64,000 nt of DNA from Ischnura elegans (GCF_921293095.1 NC_060251.1:64559585-64623584); one strand, 5' to 3'; counted from the first letter of the stretch, positions 1-11,384 are shown. Made by a program: numbers and translations. The notes: a model not told the origin generated them from the letters alone.

Positions 1-412
1 ATTTCGGGCATGAGTCGCAGAAAAAAAAGTTACAGTAGCTTTCGAGATAGAAGATGGATACGAAGTGGGAAGGCAGGAGAGAAAAGGCATGCATTGGGTC
101 ACACCTAAAGAATCGCAAAGAAATGATCCCAGCCTCTCCATTTCACGAATAATGCCGGGCACGCGAGCCTTAACGGAGAGAAAGAATGAGGGGAAAAAAG
201 CGGGCGGACTGTTTTATAAGACCTTAGGATCCTCGTGAGGTTGTGAGGCACGGGTGCGGTGGTGCTATAAAAGGGAAAAGCGCTGGTGTTTAAGGGTGGG
301 ACTAAGGAGTGAAGACGCATTTCGCGTGAAGGATGAGTGGATGTAGTGCACGCGAGAAAAAATGATGGATGGAAAGTGTCGCTTTGGGTGATGGATGAAT
401 GGATGCAAGGCT

Positions 413-932
413 AGGGACACATCCGCTAGCCACCAACTCCCTTACCTCGCTGTGAATGCAATGGGTGGGAGTAGGGAATTTATCCTCGATGGTAACGGGC
501 AGTATGCTACATGATTGCGTATACTTACAGATTTAACTTTCAAGTTGGTTTGGATATGTGAGGGTAGAGCTCGGAACACATCCTCTATCCACCAACTCCC
601 TTACCCTCGTATCTGATTGTTTAGGCTGTGAATGTAATGGATTGGAGGAGGGAATTCACCCTCAATGGTTACGGGCAGTATACTACTGGATTGCGTATAC
701 TTCAATACTTCGCTCACAAGTTGGTTTGGATAGGTGAGGATAGAGCTCGGAACACATCCTCTAGCGACTGACTCCCTTCCCCTCGTATCTGACTGTCTGT
801 GCTATGAATGTAATGGGTTGGAGCAGGGAATTTATCCACAATGGGCACGGGAAGTATGCTACAGGAGAGCGTATAATTACAGATTTAACTCGCAAGTTGG
901 TTTGGATAGGTGAGGGTAGAGCTCACCCCGGC
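413..932. repeat. Tandem repeat, about 3 units of 176 bp
   Basis: Three successive units share the landmarks 'ACACATCC', 'CCAACTCCCTTAC', 'GGGCAGTAT' and 'CAAGTTGGTTTGGATA'. The 'GGGCAGTAT' landmark (GGGAAGTAT in the last unit) falls at 497, 673 and 849, a spacing of 176 bp both times. The first unit lacks about 17 bp after 'CTTACC'. The array is short, so it could be a satellite fragment or the internal repeat of a larger transposon. The frames open across it have no coding character. Confidence 0.85.
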
Positions 933-1194
933 CACTTGCAACTTGGTATTCACAGAAATATTCACAGGTCATCAAAATCCAAAGTAATGCGTAGGGGGGA
1001 ATGTGAGCATGTAGCGAGAAAAAAAATCCCTCAAATCGCGTTGTAAGTCCTCATTCGGAGGTAAATTGAAAATCCATTAAATTAGATAGGAAAGAAAAAA
1101 TACTTATTTAACTGACTTAAATGAATGGGATTGGGTGGTAACGATGATTCATTAAATTATAAGAAAAAAATTGCCTTCATATGGAATCTAATTC

Positions 1195-1265
1195 AGGTCA
1201 CCCGTGGGGAGGGTTATAGGTCGCACGCCTAACAGCACTCGGCCACGCCGGTTGTTGGGAAAGGC
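1195..1265 (-). repeat. tRNA-like fragment (possible SINE head)
   Basis: Read on the minus strand this contains 'GCGTGGCCGAGTGCTGTTAGGCG', which resembles the A box and D arm of a Leu/Ser-type tRNA. No clear B box follows, so it is best treated as a decayed SINE head rather than a tRNA gene. Confidence 0.3.
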
Positions 1266-1504
1266 CGCAAGGAGTCATGCCACGCAAAATCTTTAAATGC
1301 GAATATCTATCGAAACCTTGGGGAGAAAGCCGTGGAGCTTTTTCTACATTTCCTGGATAATTTCAGAAATTAACATCGACATTCAGATCCCGAACATCAC
1401 TCTCGCGATGTCTCCTTGTTAGCCACAGGTGTGCAATAATCATTTCAGATAAGGGGGCATACTCTTTTCCTCGGGCCACTTCGCAATTTGAGAACATTTT
1501 TGTT

Positions 1505-1600
1505 TTAGAGCGTCCGTAGACGTCACCCGGTTTTTGAACACGGACCCACTAGATCAGTAACCAAGTGCTCCACCCACTACGCTACCCGCTCCCCTGTAAA
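1505..1600 (-). repeat. tRNA-like SINE fragment
   Basis: The minus strand reads 'GGGAGCGGGTAGCGTAGTGG', like a pol III A box, then about 35 bp later 'GTGTTCAAAAAC' where a B box would be expected. The B box is mutated. No tail or target duplication was seen. Confidence 0.35.
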
Positions 1601-2078
1601 TTTTTAAACAATACCTACTTATATTTTCAATAAATTGTAAATAAAAAAGGAATTGCGCTAGTACTAATGATCGGATAGGTAGGATAGGTAGTACTTCGAC
1701 GGATCTAAGGTGGGGGCGATATGAAGCTTAAACGATTAAAAAAAAATTTCTTGCAGTGGGGTGCACAGCAACATGCCACTGAGTGGGGAAACGCCTTGTG
1801 AGAATTAGAAAAGGAAATTCTGGATAAAAAAAACCGTTCTTTTCAATAAAATAGAATACCATGTCAAGATAGTGATAAAGATATGAAATAACAAGTACGA
1901 TATTTTAGGGTATTTTAAAAACTAAACTGTGCTGGTAGACAGTTGTACGAACCTATTAACTAGGAACTTAAAAAAGGAACGCTTAAAAACAAAGGAAGTC
2001 CCTCTCTATTTTATATTTGAAAGAGGAAAAGGATTTTAACCGAGATTGAGGTTATTCTACGTCATTTAAAACTTATTA

Positions 2079-3014
2079 TTAGGTGCACAACTAAATTAAA
2101 TCTGTTTGTTAACAGATGGCTCTAGCAGTGATTACTGGTCGATTTTGACGTATAGGAAACGTCACTAATCAAGCTTAGACATTTGGTAAACAAACCGCTG
2201 GACAACAATGGCGAGTTTTTTTTAAGCGTCATATCCTTATTGTTGCGTGAAAATGTCCGAGTTTGTGCCAGGTAACCGTTATTTGCGGTAACCGTCTTCT
2301 TTCGTTCGAAGAAAACGGAGGGTAAAGTGCATCGAGAGCTCCAAAAAGTTTACGGAGATGCTGCTCTAAGTGAAAAACGTGCCGTGATTGCTACCGTCGC
2401 GTCGCTTCAAAGACGATCGATCATTCCAATGCTGAAGGAAGACCAAAAACCTTCGAAGACTATGAATTGGAGATCAATGAAGATCAGAACCAAACTGAAG
2501 AAGAGCTTGCTTATGCATTAGGAGTTACCCACCAATCCATTTCCAAGCAATTTCATGCGTTGGGATTTATGCAAAAGCAAGGATCTTGGATTCCTTATGT
2601 TTCTAAGTGATTCTACAGCATGACAACACTCGACCCCACGTCGCAAAACCCGTTAAAACCTACCTGTAAACGCTCAAATGGGAAGTCCTGACCCCCCGCT
2701 GTATTCCCAATACATTAAGCCGACCGATTAATACTTGCTATGTTATATTATGGCAGCTGGTCTGGCTGAACTGCAGTTGCGCTCATACGAGGACACCAAA
2801 AAATGGCATGATTCGTGGGTAGTCTCAAAAAATAAACACTTTTACCGTTACGGTATTGGCCTCTGCCACAGTGGCTCTGTGGCAGTGCCACATTGATGGG
2901 GAAAAGTTGTAGGCAGCGATGGAAAATACTTCGATTGATTCATTTACAACCATTTTTTCACGATGAAGTTGTATTTTCGTTCAAAAAACAGCGGGAACTT
3001 AGTTGCGCACCTAG
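2079..3014 (+). mobile_element. Mariner-type transposon, internally deleted and decayed
   Basis: The ends are inverted repeats: TTAGGTGCACAACTAA on the left and its near complement TTAGTTGCGCACCTAG on the right. Each is flanked by TA (2077-2078 and 3015-3016), the Tc1/mariner target duplication. The interior translates in pieces to mariner transposase: 'HDNTRPHVAKPVKTYL' near 2620 (second catalytic Asp region) and 'YEDTKKWHDSW' near 2787 (C-terminal region). Frameshifts and stops break the frame, and 936 bp is short for mariners of about 1.3 kb, so the middle is deleted. The element is dead. The AT-rich word 'TTTAAAACTTATTA' lies just outside both ends. Confidence 0.85.
2327..2962 (+). pseudogene. 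Mariner transposase remnant
   Basis: No single frame is open. The start-side frame at 2327-2521 is a shifted reading of the DNA-binding region. Recognisable transposase segments appear from about 2615 to 2930 in more than one frame. The DD34D-type 'DN.RPH' segment is visible, but the first catalytic Asp region appears lost with the central deletion. This would have been a cut-and-paste transposase acting on the element's terminal repeats. It is clearly non-functional. Confidence 0.75.
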
Positions 3015-3029
3015 TATATTTAAAACTTA

Positions 3030-4600
3030 TTATATTTAATAAGTTTTAAAATTTATTAGATGTATATAAGACATTTGGTTGGCAAATGAAGAAACCGTTT
3101 CATGTGAAAAACATACGTTTACTCATAATATTCCATTACTCATTGCTCTGGTATCGAAATTTATCTTGCATGTAGGATCAGTGCCTTGAGGAAGCTAACA
3201 TTTATTAAAAAAATTGCGTCATTACAGCAGATTTAACTAAAGGAGATTGAAGATTTTTAGGTAAACCTCAAAATGTAAATTTTATTTTCAATTCCCTTGA
3301 GATTGCAGATTGAAATGCAATTGTCAAACTATGCTAAAAGTAAAAGCCTTTTCGTTCCTCACCGCTTTCAATACGCTGTCTAATTTACCTTGGGAAAAAA
3401 CAAAAAATGCAAATAGAGTAAATAAATAATATGGTAAAAAGGATATACTACTAAAAGATAAGGTTGAAGAAATACGACAAGTATAGTAAGCGATAATATT
3501 ATGCTAGTCCACCAGGTAGATTAGGGGCTACTTATACAGTTTTCTTTCTTCTACAGCTCAAAGGAGACCTTTTTATCCATATCGAAAGAAGTTCCACATG
3601 AAATAGATAATGAAGTTGGAACGTGGCAGCGTTAAAAATTGAGAATATTAAGAGACACGACGTCAGCTTTCCCATAGCGCATTGTCAACAGGACCGCACG
3701 GAAGTTTTATGGTCTGATTCAAAAACATCTGTCTCCATTATACGTCGGAGGAAGCAGCTATTAAAAAACGGTTGCTTGCCAACCAAAAAGCGGAGGCAGC
3801 ATTGAAATGTCGGACTTGCTCATAGGCGAGCGTTCAAGAGCGCTAGAAATGAGCTATGACCTAACACCTATCATCTAGCCATCTTTCATGCACGCTTGTT
3901 ACAGGTCGGAACTAAGCCCTTCGGAGCGTTGAATCATCTCAAGAACCATATCTTGCTTTCTGTCTTCACTAATGGTCTTTGTGCCACCGAATAAGTCTGT
4001 GAGGTGTTATAAGGGAAACCGCTGTAGCGATGGAAAATTCTTTCGAGCGAGCGATTTTTAAACAAAATGAAAAGTTCGATTTTCCTACAAAAACGAAATT
4101 TGAGCCAAAATATTTGTGGAAAATATCGACAGTTCTTAAAAAAACAGTTTACTCAAAAACATTTTTATTTCTTGCTCGAATTTCACTCAAAATATTAAAT
4201 TCATTAAAATTGAACACCGCTTGGAATCATTTGGCTTCTCTAAAAGCAGTAACAAAGATTAACTGGTTGATATGCTGTTTTGATGATCGAGGTCGTCCCT
4301 TTTCAATTTTACCGGCCTTAAAGAGAAGTCTTTCACGTGGTACAGAGTACGTCATTATGTGCCGGTAGTGACACTGCTGAGATATATCGAAATGGTCAAT
4401 ATCGATATTGAAGAATCGAGTTCGAATCGAAACTAAAAGATCATGGTTCGACCTCGATTTCCTCAATCTTTCACCATCAAAAGTCGATTTTTTATTTGAT
4501 CGAAATAGAAATAGTCATCGCTAAACCGTTATTTGAGGAGGGAAAAGTAGTGACCCTTAGGCATCTTGCATTGAATTACTATAACTTATTGTATATATTG
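3030..4600. other. Unassigned AT-rich stretch
   Basis: I see no recognisable gene or transposon. Short open frames at 3623-3805 and 4030-4368 have no motif I recognise, biased composition and no splice context, so I do not call them genes. Confidence 0.5.
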
Positions 4601-4609
4601 CCGAATATG

Positions 4610-4860
4610 AGCAACAACGAAGTGCTGGATATGGTGGGTGAGGTGAGATAACGTCTAGGTGAGATACGGTATGGATGGAGAGTGTACTCAGCGGGGAGGG
4701 TATTTTGAAAACAGTATTAGAGGGTAGACTATTATGTAAACGAGGGATAGGAAGGACGAGAATAGGATTTTTCGATAGAATGAAAGGGAGTAGGCCTTAT
4801 TTTGAATTGAAGAGGGAAGTCCATGAGGGGAGGGGACACAGACAAAATACTTCTTAAATA
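4610..4860 (+). pseudogene. Non-LTR retrotransposon C-terminal fragment
   Basis: Fragments read 'NNEVLDMVGE' and, in another frame, 'GILKTVLEGRLL..KRGIGRTRIGF'. This matches the usual order at the extreme C-terminus of LINE reverse transcriptases (…NEEVL…GIL+T+EG+…GKRGRGR+R…). It is frameshifted and 5'-truncated. It belongs to a different subfamily from the LINE at 60281-60736. Confidence 0.6.
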
Positions 4861-5834
4861 CTCCATGAAAAACTACCTTAATCGGTAGAATACGTTAATA
4901 ATAATACGCTCAGTAGTAATAAACCATCGATATACACCAAATTGTAAGTGGGTTTTTTCACACTTTAAGTTTGTGATGTATGTTCATATGATCCAAAATA
5001 TTTCGGTGGGTTGCGGTATAAAATACGCTTTCTTGATGAGAGCTGACCCTGATTGCACGTTGAATGGCGGTAATGCCTACGCATCGTTGATCGCATGTTG
5101 GCGAGAAGCACCTATCCCCTGCCAGAGGTGGCTCGAAAAGCATCATATAGATGAAATTCAGTTTCCTTACGACTGATTCAACTAAACCCCCAAACTATAA
5201 TAAATTTAGAATTGCAGAATAATTCAGGGTCAATATCATTCGTGTGCACTAGAGGTTTCTATCGCAATCATAGCTACATGTAATTTATCGGCATTGAACT
5301 TGACAAAAATATGAACCACCACCTGTCCAACATCTCTTATAAGAAAGCCTCCAACCAAAATTGTGACGACGTCACAGAAAAGTGCCCATCCAAATTCTTA
5401 AGATCTTTTTACGATGTAACACAAACTATCAATGTCAGCTAAAACTTGTTGAATGTTATCACATATAAATGCATGAATAACAGCATTCTTACTAATTAAA
5501 GGTAAAATAAAAAAATTAACAGCATTAAAGGCTATTTCTTCAGAAGATGCTAAAGTTAAAAATATAGTACCTACTTCTATCTTCGGTGCGGCACATGAGC
5601 AATGCATAAAATAATGTTTTGGCAATGAAGGCACGAGCGCCCCCCGGCGAGTTTCTATTCCCTAGTTATCTTTAACTTTCCAACGGTGATAAGCCATTTC
5701 ATTGTGAATGTCCAAGAAAAATAATTTTTGCTAATAGTATAAAAAAAAGAGAAAGGGAAAAACGGCGGTGGCCGCAGATGGGATAAACAGAGCAATTGAT
5801 AAAGGATGTATAGCAAAATAATGATATATGTGCT

Positions 5835-5920
5835 ATAAGATTAGCTCACAATTAGAGGGGAATTGAGTGGGGAGCTGCGTCAAACCAATCTTCGAATCGA
5901 TGATGGTGTTTAAGTAGGCC
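5835..5920 (+). mobile_element. LINE 3' tail, severely 5'-truncated
   Basis: The stretch around 'GGAGCTGCGTCAAACCAATC' followed by 'GATGATGG' matches the 3' end of the LINE copies at 60600-60736 and 37399-37538. Only the last coding residues and the tail remain. Confidence 0.7.
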
Positions 5921-6136
5921 CTGGTCATCGTTTGACTGTATCTCAAATTTTAACATTTCAGCATAGCACAATATCTTCTCTGATACCATTTTTTTATGTT
6001 GGAGCCACAGGCAATTGTTAAAAAATGTCTATACACCCTGAAAATTACAAGGCTAGGATTAGTCAAAGGTTACAGGGATAGTCAAAATTTTAATGGAGTA
6101 CTATGCCGCCACGAAAATACGACTGGTCGAGAAGGA

Positions 6137-6452
6137 CAATGGCGCAGCGAGGAGGGGGGTTTGGGGGATAACCCCCCCCCCCCCCCCAGAGCCCAGAGAA
6201 ATTTTTCAGTTTAATCCATTTTACTTAATTTGATTAATATTACTGATAGAATAGTGTAAGGGTTAATAAAATATCCCTTAGAAAGCCGTAAAACTCACAA
6301 TTTTCAAACCATTCATCTTAAACTTCCGCAATTTATTAATCTCGCACCTACCGATTATCCTGGTGGGTATACCATACCCCCCACACACGCCGATATTAGT
6401 TGCACCTAAACCCCCGCCCCCTCCACAGCCTTAATTCCTAGCTACGCCCCTG
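6137..6452. mobile_element. G/C-run MITE, probable hAT type
   Basis: The left end 'CAATGGCGCAGCGAGGA' and right end 'TCCTAGCTACGCCCCTG' are imperfect inverted repeats of a CAGTGGCGTAGCTAGGA type. Flanking 8-mers gagaagga and gaggaggc agree at 6 of 8 positions, consistent with a decayed hAT duplication. The interior begins with runs of G then C around 6150-6187. It is non-coding. Confidence 0.55.
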
Positions 6453-6459
6453 GAGGAGG

Positions 6460-6990
6460 CATGCGTCCTCAAAAGCGCACAAATTCAAAATAAATCTGAC
6501 GGCGCAGGTGGGGGAGTGTACCGCAAGGCTGCGAGCTGGAGCCGATGCGGCTACTGGGAGCCGAGAGGAAAAGTGATGATGGAAGGGAGAAGTGTGGAAA
6601 AAAAGGGAGCGAAGGATGTGGAAGGGGAGGTTCGCAATGGCCGCAGGGATGGCAGGAGGGGGGGTGAGAGCGGGGGGAGGGGGTTGAAAGGGAAAGAGGG
6701 GAGGAGGAAAGAGGAAGTGTGGTTTTCGGCGGGGGTGTGCGGAGAGGAAAGGGAACGTTCCCCCAAAAAACAATTTTTTGTGCTCCCGAGTCTTTCGGTG
6801 GGGGAGGGTGCGTCAGGGTTTTGCCTCGTGCCGTGCTGCTGTTCAGAGTGGGAGGGGTTAAGGGTTATGGGGTGGGGGCTTCTGCTCCTGCCTGGGCGGC
6901 TCTGGGATGCTCACAAATACACAAGCACCCTCCCACCTTCCCTTTCTACCGCCTCTTCCGGCAGGCAGCTCTAAAAAAAATCTACCACTC
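6460..6990. other. Purine/pyrimidine-biased GC-rich stretch
   Basis: A strongly G/A-rich top strand keeps several frames open on both strands (for example 6516-6974 and 6719-7117). The predicted peptides are low-complexity G/R/E or P/S/F and unlike any family I know. I treat them as composition artefacts. Confidence 0.6.
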
Positions 6991-7135
6991 GCCAATATAT
7001 ATCATGTGCTTACGAAAACGCAAGTCCTCATTGCCTTTACGTCAATTCTGCACTTCTGGAATAAGTACAAATTTAAAATTTTTCAATGCGTGGGGTGGAA
7101 AAGTCCAAAGGATGTGATTGAAAAGAGGTTTTCAA

Positions 7136-7354
7136 GAATAGAAGGAACAACAACTTTGCTATTTCCACATAGTAATTTGTTGACACCGACCATGGTTTCG
7201 TTACAGAGTAACATTATCAAGGTCCACCTTGATGATGCTACTCTGTAACGAAACCATGGTCGGGGTTAATAAATTACTAGAAACTAATAAATAATTACTA
7301 GAAAAAAATAAATTACTTTGTGGAAATAGCAAAGTTGTTCATCTTTCTATTCCT
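7136..7354. repeat. Palindromic element with CGAAAC core (PLE-like)
   Basis: A long inverted repeat with its centre at 'CAAGGTCCACCTTG' (about 7223). The arms include 'ACCATGGTTTCGTTACAGAG' and its complement, and the outer arms 'AACAACTTTGCTATTTCCAC' and complement. The right arm carries an extra AT-rich segment of about 40 bp. The core reads 'GTAACGAAACCATGGTCGG', matching the CGAAAC…GGTCGG motif of the 15.4-kb palindrome. Confidence 0.8.
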
Positions 7355-7359
7355 GCGAT

Positions 7360-8200
7360 AATGGATTTCCTCCAAATTTCGCCCGCTACTATTAATTAGG
7401 TTTTCAATAATCAGAAAAAGGGAAGCATTGATATAAATATGGATATTTTTTATTAAAACGCGCATTATTTTCCATTCGACTCTTTCTTTTTGAGTTAAAT
7501 TGTACGTAATATGATAATAAATTGTACGTACGAGTGATTTGACTCTGATTTCCTTACAATAACTACTTGATAATTTTCAAGACTATACTGGCCAAAAGTT
7601 TTTTTTTTCGCTGAGTAAAGGGAATGCGGTCCCGTGAAGGTTTTCACCATTGAGGCCCCCGGATAATATTTAGTACACATCGCTGCTATCTTCCGAGGAG
7701 ATATCACCTAAATAAAAATTAATGTTATTTTCTTCTAAGAATAAATTAAATAAACTATGTGGGGAAATACGATACGCAAGACGAAGACACTGGATATCCA
7801 AGCGTATCACCGTTAATTTTAAGGGAATCCTTTGACATTCCATTGAAAACATTTATGCCAACGCTGGAATAAGGAGACAAAACCTTAGTCCTACGGTTGG
7901 AGGGAAAAGTATGAGATGAGGAATAACATGTTGAAAGAAAATGAGATTAAAATTACGGATAAAGTGTTCACATGCTAGTGTTTTCAACATGGAGACTGAG
8001 AAAAGTTCTATTTTCGATAGCCAAAATAGCATTTCTGATATAACTACTCCACTTCAAAGAAACCTACCAAAGCCAGAGAGAAATTCACTATCAAAGAAAA
8101 ATTGTTTAAAAAACGCAACATAAAATAGAAACAATTAATACTAAAGATTCTAAGACCATTATTTTTTTGTAAAAACCTTGACTTTTTCGTTTCTATAGTT
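7360..8200. other. Unassigned stretch
   Basis: AT-rich sequence in which I see no recognisable gene, RNA or transposon end. Short frames at 7495-7852 and 7941-8123 have no motif. Confidence 0.5.
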
Positions 8201-8202
8201 AA

Positions 8203-8700
8203 GTGAAAACTCGATCAAAAGTGAATTTTGGCTCCAGAGGGAGGGTTTTCCGGCGTAACCCCCACGACTACCCCATTGAATATGGATATTTCTCCCTCTT
8301 TTCCCCAAAAAATCATCTCAATGTGCCACCAACCACCCTCTCCGTCACCGAAATGTGCCCGCTGGTCGGTCGGACGAGGACTGTTGGGGAAAAGCAGCAA
8401 GGACGCCACTCACACGGGCGGATGTTCGGATAACATTTCCTTTCACTCCACCCCCCATAGGCCTCACTCAAACTACCAAACCCAAAAAGGCGAGCAACCA
8501 GCCTTCGCCCTATAATAATCGCCGACATATATATATATATACACGCAAGAGGGAGAGAGAAGAAGACCCAAAGAAGCATCCTCCTCCTCGGTCACTTATG
8601 AGGGACAGCCCGGCTTGTATTACTCCACTGGAGCAATCGACTTGTTTACTTTGCGGCTGTACAACATAATAAATCGGTTACGTGATTATCCAACCGAAAG
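8203..8700. other. GC-rich segment with a short TA microsatellite
   Basis: Proline/serine-rich frames are open on both strands, as expected from the composition. A (TA)n run sits at about 8526-8541. I see no convincing coding or RNA signal. Confidence 0.5.
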
Positions 8701-8899
8701 GAGGGTTTTTTTCTCTTTTCTTTCGCTCGAAAGTAATGGGAAGGGCTTTCATTTCAGAATGATTGTTCCAAAGCAGAGGAGATTTCTTTACGTAGGCGTA
8801 TTCCGTGCGACCTCTCGGGTAAAATGGCCGAGGAAATGGCCGAAAGGATGTAATGAGCAAAATACATTTGGCTGGCAGTGAGTTGGAAAGGAATAAAAA

Positions 8900-9480
8900 C
8901 AAGAAAGATTTCGTGCTTTCCCGGCGAATGGACTTGGTAAAGAGTTCTCGGGATCGCCACCGGGTCAGGAACTCCATATCTGCCAACGTTTCGATGTCCG
9001 ACTCGGTCATCGTCCTCAGGGCTGTGAATGTCGAGTGAGAATTTGACATGATTATATACAGTCACTCTGGTGGTCAGGTGACTACTGATTGGCTGTCGTC
9101 AGCGGCATGCTCTGATTGGTGGTTTTGCCTAGCCTTTTGTATAGTCTTGAGCACAGGTTTCCAGGTGCTGCTCAGAGCATATCCGGAGTCTCTATTGATG
9201 GTATTCTTAGACAGTCTAATTTCAATAGACTCTTTAATGAGTCGATCCCAAAAGCCATTGGATCGGCAGAGCATCTTGGTGTCGTCAAACTTAACAGTAT
9301 TTTTGCATTCTATCCAATGCTCTGCGATGGCTGACTTTTCGGGCTGTCCTAGGCGGAGGTGGCGCTTATGTTCTTTGAGCCGCGTGTCTATAGTGCGGCC
9401 CGTCTCACCGATGTATATTTTCCCGCACCCACATGGCACTTGGTAAACGCCAGGTGTCTTCAATCCTTCAAAAAAACGAA
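8900..9480 (-). mobile_element. Penelope-like element, 5'-truncated 3' portion
   Basis: The minus strand carries a GIY-YIG coding end (9074-9499) followed at about 9040-8900 by a 3' tail. The tail contains 'CCTGAGGACGATG', 'ATCGAAACGTTGG', 'CTGACCCGGTGGCGATCCC' and 'CGCCGGGAAAGCACGAAA'. The same tail recurs at 10.7-10.9 kb and in variant form at 44.65-44.87 kb. The reverse transcriptase region is absent, so this is a 5'-truncated retrotransposed copy. Confidence 0.85.
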
Positions 9481-9499
9481 TTAAAACAACTTTTCGCAA
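9074..9499 (-). CDS. Penelope-like GIY-YIG endonuclease domain (partial)
   Basis: This 141-residue open frame contains the PLE endonuclease signature. 'GVYQVPCGCGKIYIGETGR' supplies the GIY-like GVY, the Cys pair and the YIG. It is followed by the 'RLKEHKR' helix, 'SAIAEH' and the 'ESIEI.LSKNTINRDSGY' end. In PLEs this domain sits C-terminal to the reverse transcriptase and is thought to nick target DNA for insertion. The RT domain is missing upstream, and the first ~15 residues, including the listed Met, are probably not native. The frame itself has no stop, so this copy is relatively young, but it cannot move alone. The true protein start would lie upstream in an intact element. Confidence 0.85.
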   Translation of the reverse strand: MRKVVLIRFFEGLKTPGVYQVPCGCGKIYIGETGRTIDTRLKEHKRHLRLGQPEKSAIAEHWIECKNTVKFDDTKMLCRSNGFWDRLIKESIEIRLSKNTINRDSGYALSSTWKPVLKTIQKARQNHQSEHAADDSQSVVT

Positions 9500-9639
9500 A
9501 AAAGCGTATGCAGCTCATCATAAGAGTGGTGCTGGTGCATAATAGCCGGCGCTTTTTCATTGCCTAATGGATATTTTCAACAGCGTCTTCTGTGAAATTA
9601 TATTATACCTCATTATTTTAAACTTAAAGTATACATTTA

Positions 9640-9957
9640 ATAGAAGAATGATGAGGATCAAATGGATCGACCGAGTTAGTAATTTAGAAGTCCTAAGAAG
9701 AGTAGGAGAGAAGAGAAGCCTCATGAAAGAAGACGGGACAACCTTATTGGATTTTGCCATATTTTGATACATGATGGTCTGATGAAGACGAACGTCGAGG
9801 ATCGAGTATATGGCAAGTATGGAAACGGAAGACCTCGAATGAAATATATGGAATAGGTAAAGAAGGATGAGAAAGAGAAGAAATACGAAGGTGCGATAAT
9901 ATTAGCTGATAGGAGAATTGAGTGAAGAGCTGCGTCAAACCTAAATAGTGATGATGA
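9640..9957 (+). pseudogene. LINE reverse-transcriptase C-terminal end, decayed
   Basis: The sequence follows the 60281-60736 LINE closely: 'RRMMRIKWIDRVSN.EVLRRVGEKRSLMK', then frameshifts, then 'ADRRIE' and the CAAACC…GATGATGATAG tail. There is a deletion after 'SLMK' and a stop in 'GGAATAGGTAAAG'. It is a 5'-truncated, non-functional copy. Confidence 0.8.
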
Positions 9958-9959
9958 TA

Positions 9960-10685
9960 GATAAAATAATTCCCACTCTTTTGTTTTTGGGTGATTATAC
10001 TTGTCAACAGAAAATATTTAATTTCTCAAAAATGAAACTTCAATAGCCGTTGGTACAGTCGATCAGAGTAGAGTGAATCATGAACAACACAACATCTGTT
10101 CACATGAATAATGAGCTCACATTCATCATTCATCACTCAAATCATCAAAATTTCTTTACTAATCCGGGCTGGATTGGAAAAATACCGAAATTGAAAAAAG
10201 CAAATCAGTTTCTCATTCCTTTCAATGTAGCATTTTTTTTGCTTTCACGTTTGTATCCTACTTCACGAGTTACCTGCGTTGAGATATCGACGTTCTTTAA
10301 CCTTTCGAGGAAAGAGGCGAGGAAGATTGCTGTCGTGATTCGCTGCTCCCATCCAAATAACATGGGCGCTACGCAACCCATTTGGTCGCTCGCCAGCGAG
10401 TGAATTAAGAATGGCTACAGATTTCAGATGATGTCACCAACTCCTAGAGTAGACGTAACATTTACAATGAAAGGCCAAGCTAAGCAGAAATTTCTTAAAA
10501 ATAATAATGTTTATGAGGCTTAAGGTTGAATTTCTCCGCCAACTATGAGTTTCCTAATCGATCAACCGAAATTGGAGATAAAAATGCTTTATTGTATCGT
10601 AGCTAACAACTTAAGGTTATCCAAAATCAATACTGCATTCAATGGCTCAAAATTAGCGACTCACTAATGTGCCTATAAAAAACTC
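9960..10685. other. Unassigned stretch
   Basis: No gene or transposon recognised. The 107-residue frame at 10080-10403 has no family signature. Confidence 0.45.
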
Positions 10686-10689
10686 GCGG

Positions 10690-10930
10690 GAAGAGTTTTC
10701 GCGATCGCCTCCGCGTCAGGAACTGCATTTCTGGCGATGTGTCGATGTCCGACTCGGCCATCGTCCTCAGGGCTATGAGTGAGCGATAACCTTGTGTATT
10801 GATACCTAGTTACTCATGGTCCTGAGGACGATGGCCGAGTCGGATATCGAAAAATCGCTTGAAATGCAGAGCCTGACCCGGTAGCGATCCCGAAAACTCT
10901 TTACGCAGTCAATTTGCCGGGAAAGCACTA
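10690..10930. repeat. Inverted pair of Penelope-like 3' tails
   Basis: The right half (about 10811-10930, plus strand) reads 'CCTGAGGACGATGGCCGAG', 'CCTGACCCGGTAGCGATCCC' and 'GCCGGGAAAGCAC', the same tail as the PLE at 8.9-9.05 kb. The left half (10690-10780) is an inverted copy. About 30 bp separate them. Both halves are mutated; for example the right arm has 'ATCGAAAAATCGC' in place of ATCGAAACGTTGGC. Confidence 0.85.
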
Positions 10931-11149
10931 AATATTTTTAATAGTAAACCGTTCACAAAAATCGTTGAACTGAAATCCATTGGCCGAAAACGTCGCATAA
11001 ATGTTAATGCTAATCATTAAGTGGGTACCCAGTATTCCCTCACGCTGTCAAATATCTAGTCATCTCCGTCGTCGAAGTCCAAGTCGGAGAAGGAAAAGTG
11101 ACAATATACCTCAGGCCTGCTGTATTAATGGCTTACATTCATACCTTCG

Positions 11150-11380
11150 GATCAGCTTACAGCAGGAGATTTTTTGCAGAAACGAGGAAACAGTTCATCA
11201 TAACATCTATCGGAGGTATTCTTCCCTTGCCAGAGAGGCGTGGATGATAAGAGCAGCAGAGAATCAAGGATAGTAGCATTCAAAATGTGGTGCTCTGGAA
11301 GAATTATGAAAATGAAATGAATCGACCGGCCGGACAATGGGAAAGTCCAACGAAGATAGAGGGAGAATAAAATAATTGTT
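11150..11380 (+). pseudogene. LINE reverse-transcriptase fragment
   Basis: Translated pieces 'AWMIRAAENQG' and, shifted, 'AFKMWCSGRIMKMK.IDR' correspond to the segment before and through 'EAFEMWCYRRMMKIKWIDR' of the LINE at 60.3 kb. It contains frameshifts and no tail. Confidence 0.55.
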
Positions 11381-11384
11381 AAAA

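Noticed and set aside
6516..6974. Gly/Arg/Glu-rich frame
   Set aside because: Caused by purine-rich sequence; the opposite strand is equally open.
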